This document shows, one piece after another, positions 1-7,824 of a stretch of DNA of 15,202 nt (position 1 is its first letter; the number at the start of each line of letters is the position of its first letter). The stretch is from Nitzschia sp. DOCU1. Its lineage: Eukaryota; Bacillariophyta; Bacillariophyceae; Bacillariales; Bacillariaceae. The notes beneath the pieces were generated by a model. That model saw only the letters and a list, made by a program, of their open reading frames with translations. It was not told the origin of the DNA and did no database searches. The position numbers were made by a program, and so were the translations under genes. The stretch spans positions 1-15,202 of the forward strand of contig CATOAN010000016.1 in the NCBI GenBank assembly GCA_951394045.1, written 5' to 3'.

Positions 1-736
1 ACACCGTCGAACATAACAGTGAACTGAGCCCCAACAACAACGTCAAAAGAACGGTGCGGCCTTTGCGCGGACTGGATGGTATGATGCTGGAACCACCGTC
101 ATCTTCCGAGGAGGGTGTGGTGTTGAATCGTAGGGAAGGAAACATCGTTCAGTTGTCGCTTTTTGTTGCATAACGCGATTGTTGTTGTTAATGTTGGAAA
201 ATGGGGATTCAGTCGAATGACTCAAAAATGACCCAAATTGATGACGGCGTTGATTGGATATTGTTGGGGGGAATGTCGAAAATTCGACTTAACATGCGGT
301 GGTAAGAATACAGCCGCATTAGAGACTTCCTGGCTTCGATTTGCGCTTCCCATTTGCGCTTCATTTTCCAGTCAATTTAGTCGTGAAGCGCAAATGAATC
401 GGATGAAGGAAGGAAATATGCTCCAAATGGCCCAAAAAGGGATGTGGATTCTCTGGGACACCATTGTAGGCAAGACGTTGGGATAGGCAATGACGGATGC
501 GCCGTCATGTCCGATTCGCTGTCCTGCCGGCGCGCTGCTTGGACATTGAGTTGGTTGGATGGACAGACGGATGCGGCGCAACTGGAGGATCGGCATGCAA
601 GTTTCCTCATTGTTTCTGGAGGCAACTCGATGCGTTTTGACCATGGTGACGGATGTCCTATGGTCCAGCGTTTTTGACAGCCGTCACTTCGTTTACCTCC
701 TATCCCCACATACCGAAGCTCGGTTATTTTGAGGAT
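1..736. other. left flank, no supported gene
   Basis: I see no convincing gene here. Frames on both strands are short or lack recognisable motifs. The - strand frame at 377-1003 is open for 208 codons but has low-complexity, non-family-like content and runs into the element leader. The stretch holds a perfect 12-bp inverted repeat (352-363 / 384-395) with an extra direct copy of 11 of those bases at 339-349. It also holds a 7-bp-arm hairpin at 490-508 (ATGACGG, 5-nt loop, CCGTCAT). No similarity to the remainder of the DUR3 gene found on the other side of the retroelement is visible on either strand. Confidence 0.5.
352..395. repeat. 12-bp inverted repeat (ATTTGCGCTTCA)
   Basis: The arms ATTTGCGCTTCA (352-363) and TGAAGCGCAAAT (384-395) are perfect reverse complements around a 20-nt loop. 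An additional direct copy of ATTTGCGCTTC lies at 339-349, so the motif occurs three times in 57 bp. It may be a foldback or a paired protein-binding site. No copy was seen near the 3' end of the retroelement, so it does not look like an element terminus. Confidence 0.6.
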
Positions 737-750
737 GATCACTCGTGATC
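737..750. repeat. small palindrome GATCAC-TC-GTGATC
   Basis: Two perfect 6-bp arms with a 2-nt centre lie just before the first leader hairpin of the retroelement. This could mark the neighbourhood of its left end, but the length is small and chance occurrence is possible. Confidence 0.35.
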
Positions 751-776
751 GAAACAACCACTGCCCTCGGGCTGCC

Positions 777-957
777 AATGTCGCAACGGAGGTGGCCCCT
801 CGTTGCGTCGTCGTTTTTCGACAAGTCAACCCTCCCGCCCAGGAGCACTGTTGACTTTGCCAGCCGGCAATTCCTCGGCCACTGCCTGCCACTTCGAGGA
901 ACCCCTTTCGCCTTTGGCTCACCAATGCCGTAATAGAGGTGGCCCTCTTTACGCTGC
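777..957 (+). repeat. duplicated leader hairpins, 147 bp apart
   Basis: Positions 777-799 and 924-946 share the pattern AATGyCGyAAyrGAGGTGGCCC. Each copy runs into its own reverse complement. In the first, GCAACG (783-788) pairs with CGTTGC (801-806) and AGG pairs with CCT. In the second, GTAA (930-933) pairs with TTAC (949-952), and AGAGG (935-939) pairs with CCTCT (944-948). The two copies differ in the stem, yet pairing is kept on both sides (GCAA/TTGC versus GTAA/TTAC), which suggests the fold itself is maintained. Both sit in the untranslated leader of the retroelement. A role in RNA packaging, priming or recombinase binding is only inference. Confidence 0.5.
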
Positions 958-969
958 TGTCACTCTTGA

Positions 970-984
970 CGTCGTTCGCGACGA
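970..984. repeat. GTCGT/ACGAC stem-loop in leader
   Basis: A short perfect inverted repeat, GTCGT then TCGCG then ACGAC, lies between the duplicated hairpins and the TGGGAGTCA repeats. It adds to the structured character of the leader. No function can be assigned. Confidence 0.4.
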
Positions 985-1012
985 CAGCAACCACCATTCC
1001 CAACCTGGGACG

Positions 1013-1074
1013 TGGGAGTCAAAACATTACATGGGAGTCATAGCACTGCGTGGGAGTCAATTGCATGGGAGATA
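1013..1074 (+). repeat. TGGGAGTCA direct repeats, 19-bp period
   Basis: TGGGAGTCA occurs at 1013, 1032 and 1051, exactly 19 bp apart, and a fourth degenerate copy (TGGGAGATA) follows at 1066. Near-helical-repeat-multiple spacing in the leader of a mobile element is compatible with a cooperative binding array, either a promoter element or a recombinase site. This is inference. The segment lies about 310 bp upstream of the preferred gag start. Confidence 0.6.
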
Positions 1075-1386
1075 AACCGCCTCGTCCTCCTCGCATACTT
1101 AACACCAGTCCCAATTGCGACACTCGTTTATATGCCTCCCCAGCTGCCGGGCTATATCCAGAATGGGGGAGAACAAACCAAAACTCGAGCCACGTTGGTC
1201 TTGCGGAATAAAAAGACCTTCCCAGACGACGATCACGTCAGAATCCTACCAACGGCTACGACGAAAGCACCTCCAGGATTGATGAGAAGCTTCTCAGCCA
1301 ACACCCGATCAACAATTCATTTTCCTTCTCACAAATCCCCTGGGATCGCTTTCTGCCTCCGTTTTTGTCTCCTGCCTGCCATCACC

Positions 1387-3690
1387 ATGATTACCTTCGC
1401 CGATGCCATCAAGCGTGCCGCTGCCCACAAGTTCGAGACTTGGTCCGACTTGGGCCCAACCAACCCCGACAAGGAACGCAGCGCCCTCGATGCCATCTCC
1501 ACCGCCATGAGCAATCCCATGATGCTTGCGGCTACCACCGACCCCATCATCCGCTGGATCTACGTTGAGGATGACGATACTATTGGAACTCTCTTTGCCC
1601 CCAAGTTCCTGAAAGTGGAGGGTGCCGAGCGTATCGTTGCCTCTGCAACTGACTCGTTTGTCAGCCCAGTCTTCGTCCACTTGCCATTGGAAACCTTCCG
1701 GACCACTGCCACTGTCCTCATGTCCAAACGAGACGCGGTTGCGGGAAAGTTCCCCCATTTGGACAACCCCCTGCCCGAAACTATCCCGCCTCCGCCTGCT
1801 GCCCCCGATGCTGGTGAACTCCAGGGCCATTCCTTGGCTCAGTTGGGATTCCCCAACACCACGGGAGTCGACTGTCCCCGTTTCGCCTTTGTTCCCCGTG
1901 TCTTCCCGATCCCGCCCGGATACCGCATCCCGTTGAACCACGCGATCACCGATGACTTGCCCCCTATCCCTGCCGGCTCGAATGGATACTGGGCCCCGAT
2001 GGAGATTTGGATCAAAGCCATGCGCAAAATGAGCGAAGTCAACAACGGACTCCCCGCTGATGCTCCTGGGAGCATCCTGTTCAACCCAGTGGCTTTTGAC
2101 GAAGAAGAGTCGTTCGGCCACGGTGACTATTCGCGCGAACCGTTGGTTGCGATCACTGTGACCACCCTCCCCCGTCGTTCTACCGTGGCTCCTGACTACG
2201 CCTGCCATTGGCAGAACATGAAAGAGGCTACACTCATCCGCTGGTACCTCTCGGAGCCAGACATGATGCTGCCTAATGCAGGCCAAACCCCTCCTACTAC
2301 CCCACCGGGGCTTGTTGGAGGCATGACTGCTGAACAGTTCGGGGCTGCCATCGCCAAAGGCTTTGCTGGCACTCCCACCACCAAAGACAGGGAGCAAACA
2401 AAGCTGGCGGAAGAAGTCAAGGCCTTCTACTCTTTGCTCTTCTCTAAGAATGAAAGCGACGGTGAGGGTGCAGCGCCTGTCCTAAAGCCCGCTGCCCTCT
2501 CCGAAGAGTTCTTGTTGCTCCTTGACGCTCCCAAGGCAACGAGAAACAAGAAGTTCCAGGACCTCTTCAAGGCCCACCTCCAAGAGGCCCTTTCCAAGGT
2601 CCGAGCTTTTGAAAGGGGTTGCACCTGGGACCCATCGTCGTTCGACTCGCCATTTGTGGCAGCCGTCTTGAGTGGGTCCTGGCTAGCTAGCCCTCTCAAT
2701 CGAGAAAGACGCTCCATCACGAGCAAGATCTCCTCGGTCCATTTCTTGACCGTGGACCCCAAGCGTCCGGAATTCCTGGAACGGTTGGCCATGGACGAGA
2801 ACATCCTTCTGCAGATGCGTGCGGACGAAGACAAGACAAAAATGGCTTCGAAGATGACCACCCTCTACCATGGGGGCCTCCAAAAGGAGCCCGATCATGT
2901 CCGTCAATGCATCTGTAACTTGTTCACCTTCGGCTCCTTCGTCACCAAGAACTTTGAGTCATCTGCCCTCTGGCAGAGCCTCTTCAAGTTCTTGGGCGAA
3001 ATGGATTCAATGGATGGTCGGAACTGGCTAGCGGAGCAGGACCTACCGCATATCCCCCATGCCCTAGTCATGGACGTCCAATCAATCCTGGCTCCGTTCG
3101 TCGACCTGGCGTCGACCCCTCTAAATCAAGCCCGGATTGTCGATGGGACAGTCCCAGATGGGGGACCTATCAGATTCGCCACAGCTAAAGCTGAAATCAT
3201 TGTCGAGAAGCTTTCTACAGCGATCTCGGGTGCGAACTTGGACAGGTACAGAGACCCTCCTCTTACCTTCCAGTTGTTCTTCCCCAGCGGCGACGGCGAC
3301 AAGAGCAACAAACGCGGTGCTGCTAATGGCGCCAACGGCACTAGCAATGCAGCAACGCCGCCCAAGAAGCCCAAGGCCGTTGGCATTGCTTCCCCCGACG
3401 ACAACGAAAAAAAGAAGAAGGGTCTTCTTGTCTGGTCGGGCACCAAAGGGAAGACCCCGCAATGCGAGTCCACCTTCGAGCACCATGTGACCAAACAGAA
3501 GGAACGTCTCTGCCTCAATCACCTGTTCGTGGGCCGTGCCTGCACTTGGGATAAATGTAACTTCGCCCATCTTCCGGGTTGGCCCAAAATCAAGCCGGCC
3601 GAACAAACGTTGCTGTCAACTTACGTGAACAGCAACGAACACATTACCTTTGCGCCAGGCAAAGGCCCGTCCCCAGGTACGGCTGCTTAA
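1387..3690 (+). CDS. Gag-like protein with CCCH zinc finger (DIRS element ORF1)
   Basis: This is the predicted 767-aa nucleocapsid/structural protein of the retroelement, expected to bind and package element RNA. The long N-terminal part (residues about 1-640) has no motif I can name. A lysine-rich, possibly nuclear-targeting stretch follows (about 659-680, with KKPK and EKKKK). The C-terminal finger has C709, C719, C724 and H728, that is C-X9-C-X4-C-X3-H, a CCCH type rather than the retroviral CCHC knuckle. I chose ATG 1387 because it sits in a good context (CACC before ATG) and coding-like composition begins there. The frame is also open upstream, with in-frame ATGs at 1132 and 1282, so a longer protein is possible. 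The TAA stop (3688-3690) lies inside a putative 66-nt intron; splicing would fuse Gag to Pol. Confidence 0.8.
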   Translation: MITFADAIKRAAAHKFETWSDLGPTNPDKERSALDAISTAMSNPMMLAATTDPIIRWIYVEDDDTIGTLFAPKFLKVEGAERIVASATDSFVSPVFVHLPLETFRTTATVLMSKRDAVAGKFPHLDNPLPETIPPPPAAPDAGELQGHSLAQLGFPNTTGVDCPRFAFVPRVFPIPPGYRIPLNHAITDDLPPIPAGSNGYWAPMEIWIKAMRKMSEVNNGLPADAPGSILFNPVAFDEEESFGHGDYSREPLVAITVTTLPRRSTVAPDYACHWQNMKEATLIRWYLSEPDMMLPNAGQTPPTTPPGLVGGMTAEQFGAAIAKGFAGTPTTKDREQTKLAEEVKAFYSLLFSKNESDGEGAAPVLKPAALSEEFLLLLDAPKATRNKKFQDLFKAHLQEALSKVRAFERGCTWDPSSFDSPFVAAVLSGSWLASPLNRERRSITSKISSVHFLTVDPKRPEFLERLAMDENILLQMRADEDKTKMASKMTTLYHGGLQKEPDHVRQCICNLFTFGSFVTKNFESSALWQSLFKFLGEMDSMDGRNWLAEQDLPHIPHALVMDVQSILAPFVDLASTPLNQARIVDGTVPDGGPIRFATAKAEIIVEKLSTAISGANLDRYRDPPLTFQLFFPSGDGDKSNKRGAANGANGTSNAATPPKKPKAVGIASPDDNEKKKKGLLVWSGTKGKTPQCESTFEHHVTKQKERLCLNHLFVGRACTWDKCNFAHLPGWPKIKPAEQTLLSTYVNSNEHITFAPGKGPSPGTAA

Positions 3691-3742
3691 CCACACCTCC
3701 GTATGCTACCCATTAACAACTACTCTAACTGAACCCTACCAG
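3677..3742 (+). other. putative 66-nt alternative intron joining gag to pol
   Basis: The donor is CAG|GTACGG (GT at 3677-3678). The branch-like motif is CTAAC (3725-3729), 13 bases before the acceptor CCCTACCAG (AG at 3741-3742). The length is 66 nt, a multiple of three, and gag and pol are in the same frame. Both in-frame stops between them, TAA 3688-3690 and TGA 3730-3732, lie inside the segment. Excision joins G (3676) with TA (3743-3744) to form a valine codon and continues directly into pol. Pol has no ATG of its own until 4357, so it needs some coupling to gag. Readthrough would have to pass two stops. Splicing is inferred from sequence only. Confidence 0.6.
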
Positions 3743-6597
3743 TACCTCGTATCCCTTTCAATGTAGAGAAAGCTATCTTAACAACTCCTCGTGTACTTGT
3801 CCCATGGCATCCTGCAGTCGAAACACCGGAGCAGATTATCCGCAACGAACTTGCACTCCTTGAGAAAGAAATCATCTCTGTCCCAGATGACTTTGCCTTT
3901 CCGGCGATCTCGGACCTAATCACAGCCCCTGCCCCGATTGTTCCCGACCAATCGTCGCCCCCGCTTGACGATTCCAGCACGTCTGTCTTGGGTACCCCTC
4001 GCCACTTAAAGAAAGCGCAACTCGAACAGTTCAAGTTGTCGCTTCCTACTGCTGTCCAAGTCCAATTGGACCAACCCTTTGGTAAGGATTCTTCGTTGCA
4101 CTCGTTCACCTCTGATGTTTCGCTGCTCCACATTCTCGTCCACTTGTTCGATGGCCGTTGGCTCGACCGAAAATCGTCCCGCAATTTCGAATTTGCCTTT
4201 TCGGAGGTCAAGCAATTTGCAATTTTACGACGAGAATACTCCCGTCTTGACTTCTCCAGCATTCGTGACTGGCGATGGTATCAGAACTACGACTCAGAAA
4301 AGGTGATTGACGGGACTCGTCTCCGACTTACTACTGCCGCACTATTCTATTACAAAATGGACGTTGCCACATTGGTTCGATTTTTGGGTGGGCCCCACGT
4401 GGGGGCCCAGCGGGATCCCCAGGCAATACTATCCACCCTTCGCCATAGCGTAAAACCAAAAACCTTGCGCGACCTTGAGCGTATTCTTGTTGTGGGTTCG
4501 CCTGCAAGACTTAACGCACACTCCACCTCGGAGAACTTCAACCGATTCCTACGCCACGGAAACCATGCCTCCGCTACGGAAAACCCGGACGATACTAACA
4601 AGGTCTTTGTAAAAGATTGCAGAAGAGGACACGCTTTGGCTGTGGATATACGTGCTTTACCTTTTATCCCCCACCTACACTTGACGCCGCTAGGAATGGT
4701 GGACCTGGATGACCCCTGGAAGAAACCGCGACCTGTCTTCGATAGTTCCTTCCGACCTACTTGGGACTCCTTTGGTATAAACGATTGGGCAAGCCTGGAG
4801 CATGAACCGGAGCTTGAGTTCCCAGGTTCTTTCGATAGATTCTGCCAACTGCTATGGAACCTGCGGATTTCATATCCCAGAGCCCGTATCTACCTGGGGG
4901 ACACCGACATCACAGGCGCCTTCCGCCTGGTCAAGTACAACCCCCAACTGGTCTCGTTGCATGGATACCAAGTGAACGGAGAGTACTTGGGCTTTGCCAC
5001 TGGTGGTACTTTTGGGGATAGCCCTAGCCCCGCCAACTTCGAACCATTTGCGATTGCCCGCCGGGAACATGCGATGTGGCTGTGGGAACACTCTCCAATC
5101 GAAACCATGGAACGCGCTGCTTCGTTCATCCGCCGCATGCAGTTCACTCCTGAACCGTCACCTGAAGAGGCCAACAGATTTGGCCAAGCCAATGTGGATT
5201 CCAAGAACCCGGGGATGTTTCGCCTGGACGGAACACGTCGTCCTCCGACATACCCCCACCAAGTCGACGACTGCCTCTTTGCCGACGTCCGTGAGTATTT
5301 CTGCTTGACTTCAGCCGCAGCCATTGTGGCGCTAGAAGACGTTTTCGGTACCAAGCATCCCTTCCAACCCCATGTGCTCTCCATGGAAAAGTTGGACTTG
5401 GTTCACGACTCAAAGCGGCAGCTCCTGGGTCACTACCCCGACACCGACCGGATGGTTGTTGCCATGTCGCCTCGTCGACGTGCAAAGCTTCTAGCTGTCT
5501 TCGACGAGGGACAATGGACAACAAAACACGATGCGACTATTCGCGAGCTAAGTCAGTTGGACGGACTCCTAGTGAACGCTACGGAGTACCACCCATGGGG
5601 CAGGTGCCAATTCTTCCTACTCCAAAATCTTCTGAGGAATGCCATCGCTTCCCAGTACTACAAGACCAAAGCCTATCGTGACCGCCGTGGGCTCCGAGAC
5701 CGTATCCAACGACAGTTGCCTAGGGAACTCTGGAAACGTACGGATACTATCATCTCCCGTGAGATCGCGACCTTTGTATGGCGGAACTCGGTCCGAATCC
5801 CGGTTCCGTCTGGGGTCCGAAAGGTACTTTCCGACTTCCGACAGTTTCTGGCCAGTGGGAAGCCGATCGAGATGTACATTGGCCATATCGTGCCACGGGA
5901 CCCGGCGCTTTGGTCTGGTACCGATGCTTCGTTCCAAGGCATCTCGGTGCTAAACCCAACATGCAAAGTCCTCCTTCTGGTCTCGATTTCGCTTCCAACT
6001 GCACGTCGCTGCCAACTGAGTCCCCGCAATCCTCGCTACCTACATATCAATGTCTTCGAGTTCTTGGGGCTCGTTTTCGCATACATCATTGCAAAGCTGG
6101 AGGTTGAGGCGCGCCCACAGGACTTCCCGCCAACCCCCATGTTGCACATCGACTGCGATAATACTGCTGCGCTTGCTTGGCTCCGGAAAATGACCACTGC
6201 GTCTTTGTGGGGACAGCAGCTCTTGCGGCTTCTTGCAGAACTAATGTTGGACTCCCCTGTTGGACTCGTGGGCGAGCACATCGCCGGTGACTTGAACGTT
6301 GACCCCGACATGGTCTCTCGTCCATGCGAATTGTACTCGCCACCTTTATCTGATCCACTTGCTGTCCCATTTTCCTCTCATCTTGCTCAGATATGCCGGC
6401 TGCGTCCCGCAATAAGATCTTGGAGGGTTTTCCTCCCGAGTGTCGCCCTGCTACAGAGCGTCTCCTCCAGGCTGTCCTCCGACTTGAACTGGGAGCGACC
6501 CAATCTGCCCAACAGTCTGGGACGATTCGTACCCGCAGAATCCATTTTATCTGGTTCTGCAACGAGCTCGGACTCTTGCCTTCACTGTTTCCTGTAG
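3743..6597 (+). CDS. reverse transcriptase-RNase H (DIRS element Pol)
   Basis: This is the polymerase that would copy element RNA to DNA and remove the template. Reverse transcriptase motif A is DITGAF (catalytic Asp codon 4906). The motif B region is FGDSPSPANF (5011-5040), and motif C is QVDDC with the Asp pair at 5266 and 5269. RNase H follows with Asp 5923 (GTDASF), Glu 6058 (INVFEF), Asp 6157 (CDNTAALAW) and a final block with His 6277, Asn 6295 and Asp 6307 ending in VSR, typical of Gypsy/DIRS RNases H. No protease or integrase domain is present. The frame is open from 3733, with coding-like sequence from about 3745, but the first in-frame ATG is 4357. A start at TTG 3988 is not credible in a eukaryote. 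Expression as a spliced Gag-Pol fusion is the best explanation. The last 205 nt overlap the recombinase gene. Confidence 0.88.
4387..4409. repeat. GC-rich near-palindrome around CACGTG inside pol
   Basis: GGGCCCCAC and GTGGGGGCCC form an inverted repeat with one extra G, centred on CACGTG. It encodes the residues GGPHVGAQ of Pol, so it may simply reflect codon use. A strong RNA hairpin at this point is possible. Confidence 0.3.
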
Positions 6598-7634
6598 TCA
6601 CCCTGACCCCGGAAGCCATGAACTACCTGTTTGCTATGTACGCCGTCCATGTAGGCACTGGCCACAGTATCTACGCTAAAGGTGTGAAATGCGAGACGAT
6701 CAAGACATACTTGCGCAATGTAGCTACGTTTATAGGCCTATTCGATGAACAACGCCGTGACTTCCGGTATTCCAACGCTTTGTCCAAAACTATGTCGCCC
6801 TGTCTCACGAAAGTTTTCCAGGAACTCTCGCGGTGGGAGTCCATGCCCAACCGTCGTGAGCCATATACCTTGGCGATGCAAGCCAAGCTTCGGGAATTGT
6901 CCCTTGGCCACCCACGCGATTCGCTGGTGGCCGTTCTCGTCGACTGGTTCCTCTGCATGCTGCAGGCAGCTGCACGGCGGGGAGAGTGGGCCCAACCAAA
7001 GGGCAAGGCTGAATTGGCCCTAGCCGCCAAGAACTTTAAAGGCGACACCATGGCCTTCACTATTTCTGACATCCGATTCTTCAAAGTCGGCAAGCGCCGC
7101 TGTTCTCTTGCCCAGGCCCTCGCTGACTGCGATGCGGTCGAGCATTACGAACTCGTCTGGCGCACCCAGAAGAACGGCAACAACGGAGAGGCCAAGCTAT
7201 TCTCCCGCAACCGCAACACCCCCGACCTCGACTGCGTCGCCTCTATGTTGCGGATTGTCGACTGTTTCGTGCGTACCCAAGGGGTCGCCGACACCACCAC
7301 CCCCCTCGCCATCTACCGACCCTCTCCGACCTCGGCTCCGCGCCTCATCACCTCTACCGAAATTCGTCTGGTCATGCAGCTCGTCGCTGTCAAGACCTAC
7401 GACTTCAACACCGCCGACGCTGCCCAGCGAGCCGACGTTGCCCGCTTCACTGCCCACTCGCTCAGAGTGGGAATGGCAGTCCTCCTCCAAGCCAAGGGCT
7501 TCTCCAGCCATGACATAAAAATGCTCTGCCGCTGGAAGAGCGAGGCATTCATGGACTACCTCCGAAATCTCGTCTTCGTCACCGAGCGGGTCAACCAATC
7601 ATGGACCGAAGCCTCGGCCATCCCCTCCCTCTAA
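6393..7634 (+). CDS. tyrosine recombinase (DIRS element integrase)
   Basis: This is a 413-aa site-specific recombinase expected to integrate the closed-circle DNA copy without target duplication. An alpha-helical core-binding region precedes the catalytic domain (roughly residues 45-125, through GTIRTRR to the YLRNVATFIG segment). The catalytic set is complete. It comprises R195 in ARRGEW (box I), K260 in RTQKNGNNGE, H355 and R358 in HSLRVGM (box II), W381 in CRWKSEAF, and nucleophile Y389 in MDYLRN. Tryptophan in the H/W position and the RWKS-AF--YLR block are typical of eukaryotic DIRS and Crypton recombinases. The start at 6393 lies inside pol, in the -1 frame relative to it, giving a 205-nt overlap. 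It may be translated from its own ATG, by reinitiation, or from a separate RNA. The neighbouring RT rules out a pure Crypton. Confidence 0.9.
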   Translation: MPAASRNKILEGFPPECRPATERLLQAVLRLELGATQSAQQSGTIRTRRIHFIWFCNELGLLPSLFPVVTLTPEAMNYLFAMYAVHVGTGHSIYAKGVKCETIKTYLRNVATFIGLFDEQRRDFRYSNALSKTMSPCLTKVFQELSRWESMPNRREPYTLAMQAKLRELSLGHPRDSLVAVLVDWFLCMLQAAARRGEWAQPKGKAELALAAKNFKGDTMAFTISDIRFFKVGKRRCSLAQALADCDAVEHYELVWRTQKNGNNGEAKLFSRNRNTPDLDCVASMLRIVDCFVRTQGVADTTTPLAIYRPSPTSAPRLITSTEIRLVMQLVAVKTYDFNTADAAQRADVARFTAHSLRVGMAVLLQAKGFSSHDIKMLCRWKSEAFMDYLRNLVFVTERVNQSWTEASAIPSL

Positions 7635-7824
7635 CCGAACTAGACAGTAAATTGTTGCGTCACATCATCTTTGTTGATTGTTGCACACCCTACGCTTTCC
7701 CGATCAGCACACAATGCGATTCTTCATGCAATTTCCTAATTTATTGTTGCTTCTCCTATTTCTTTTGGGGCGACGACCACCCGCCCCAAGGGACGCCAGA
7801 GCCTTTCCCTGACGCGATTTTGCA
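7635..7824 (+). other. 3' untranslated region of the retroelement
   Basis: About 190 nt separate the recombinase stop from the DUR3-like sequence. The region is rich in TTGTTG-type words and contains one strong hairpin (7765-7789). I see no AATAAA signal, no poly(A) tail and no copy of the 5' leader, so neither LTRs nor split direct repeats could be demonstrated. The exact border with host DNA lies somewhere between the hairpin and 7824. Confidence 0.45.
7765..7789 (+). repeat. strong 3' hairpin TTGGGGCG/CGCCCCAA
   Basis: The 8-bp perfect arms 7765-7772 and 7782-7789 enclose a 9-nt loop (ACGACCACC). Two further G-T pairs are possible at the base. It lies at the extreme 3' end of the element, 35 bp before the DUR3 fragment. 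It could be a transcription or 3'-end processing structure, or a recombinase or RT recognition fold. The loop word CCACC is complementary to the GGTGG in both 5' leader hairpins, but five bases is too little to argue for contact. Confidence 0.6.

Larger units (their letters stand above)
777..7824 (+). mobile_element. DIRS-like tyrosine recombinase retrotransposon
   Basis: The order on one strand is Gag, reverse transcriptase plus RNase H, then a tyrosine recombinase that replaces the DDE integrase. This combination is diagnostic of the DIRS order (DIRS, PAT and Ngaro groups). There is no aspartic protease motif, chromodomain, integrase zinc finger or LTR, which argues against Gypsy, Copia and Bel-Pao. 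All three frames are uninterrupted and every catalytic residue checked is present, so the copy looks recent and possibly active. DIRS members end in inverted or split direct repeats; I could find neither by eye. The ends given are therefore approximate: left from the first leader hairpin, right from the point where DUR3-like coding sequence begins. No methyltransferase domain of the DIRS1 type was seen. Confidence 0.85.

Noticed and set aside
377..1003. 208-codon - strand frame over the left flank and leader
   Set aside because: The composition is non-protein-like, no family resemblance was found, and it crosses into the structured element leader. I checked it for the missing DUR3 part and found none.
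1012..1386. Upstream extension of gag from a GTG at 1012
   Set aside because: GTG starts are not expected in a eukaryotic nuclear gene, and the segment overlaps the TGGGAGTCA repeats. In-frame ATGs at 1132 and 1282 remain possible, but 1387 has the better context.
1309..2397. 362-codon antisense open frame within gag
   Set aside because: It lies opposite the strongly coding-like gag frame, has repetitive G/R/D-rich content with no motif, and is a typical shadow of codon bias.
3988..3990. TTG as start of pol
   Set aside because: It is not an ATG, and coding-like sequence continues in frame upstream to about 3745, which fits a Gag-Pol fusion better.
3743..6597. Gypsy or Copia LTR element
   Set aside because: No protease, no integrase and no LTRs were found, and a tyrosine recombinase is present instead.
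6393..7634. Crypton DNA transposon
   Set aside because: The recombinase alone would fit a Crypton, but it is preceded by an overlapping RT-RNase H and a Gag on the same strand, so the unit is a DIRS-type retrotransposon.
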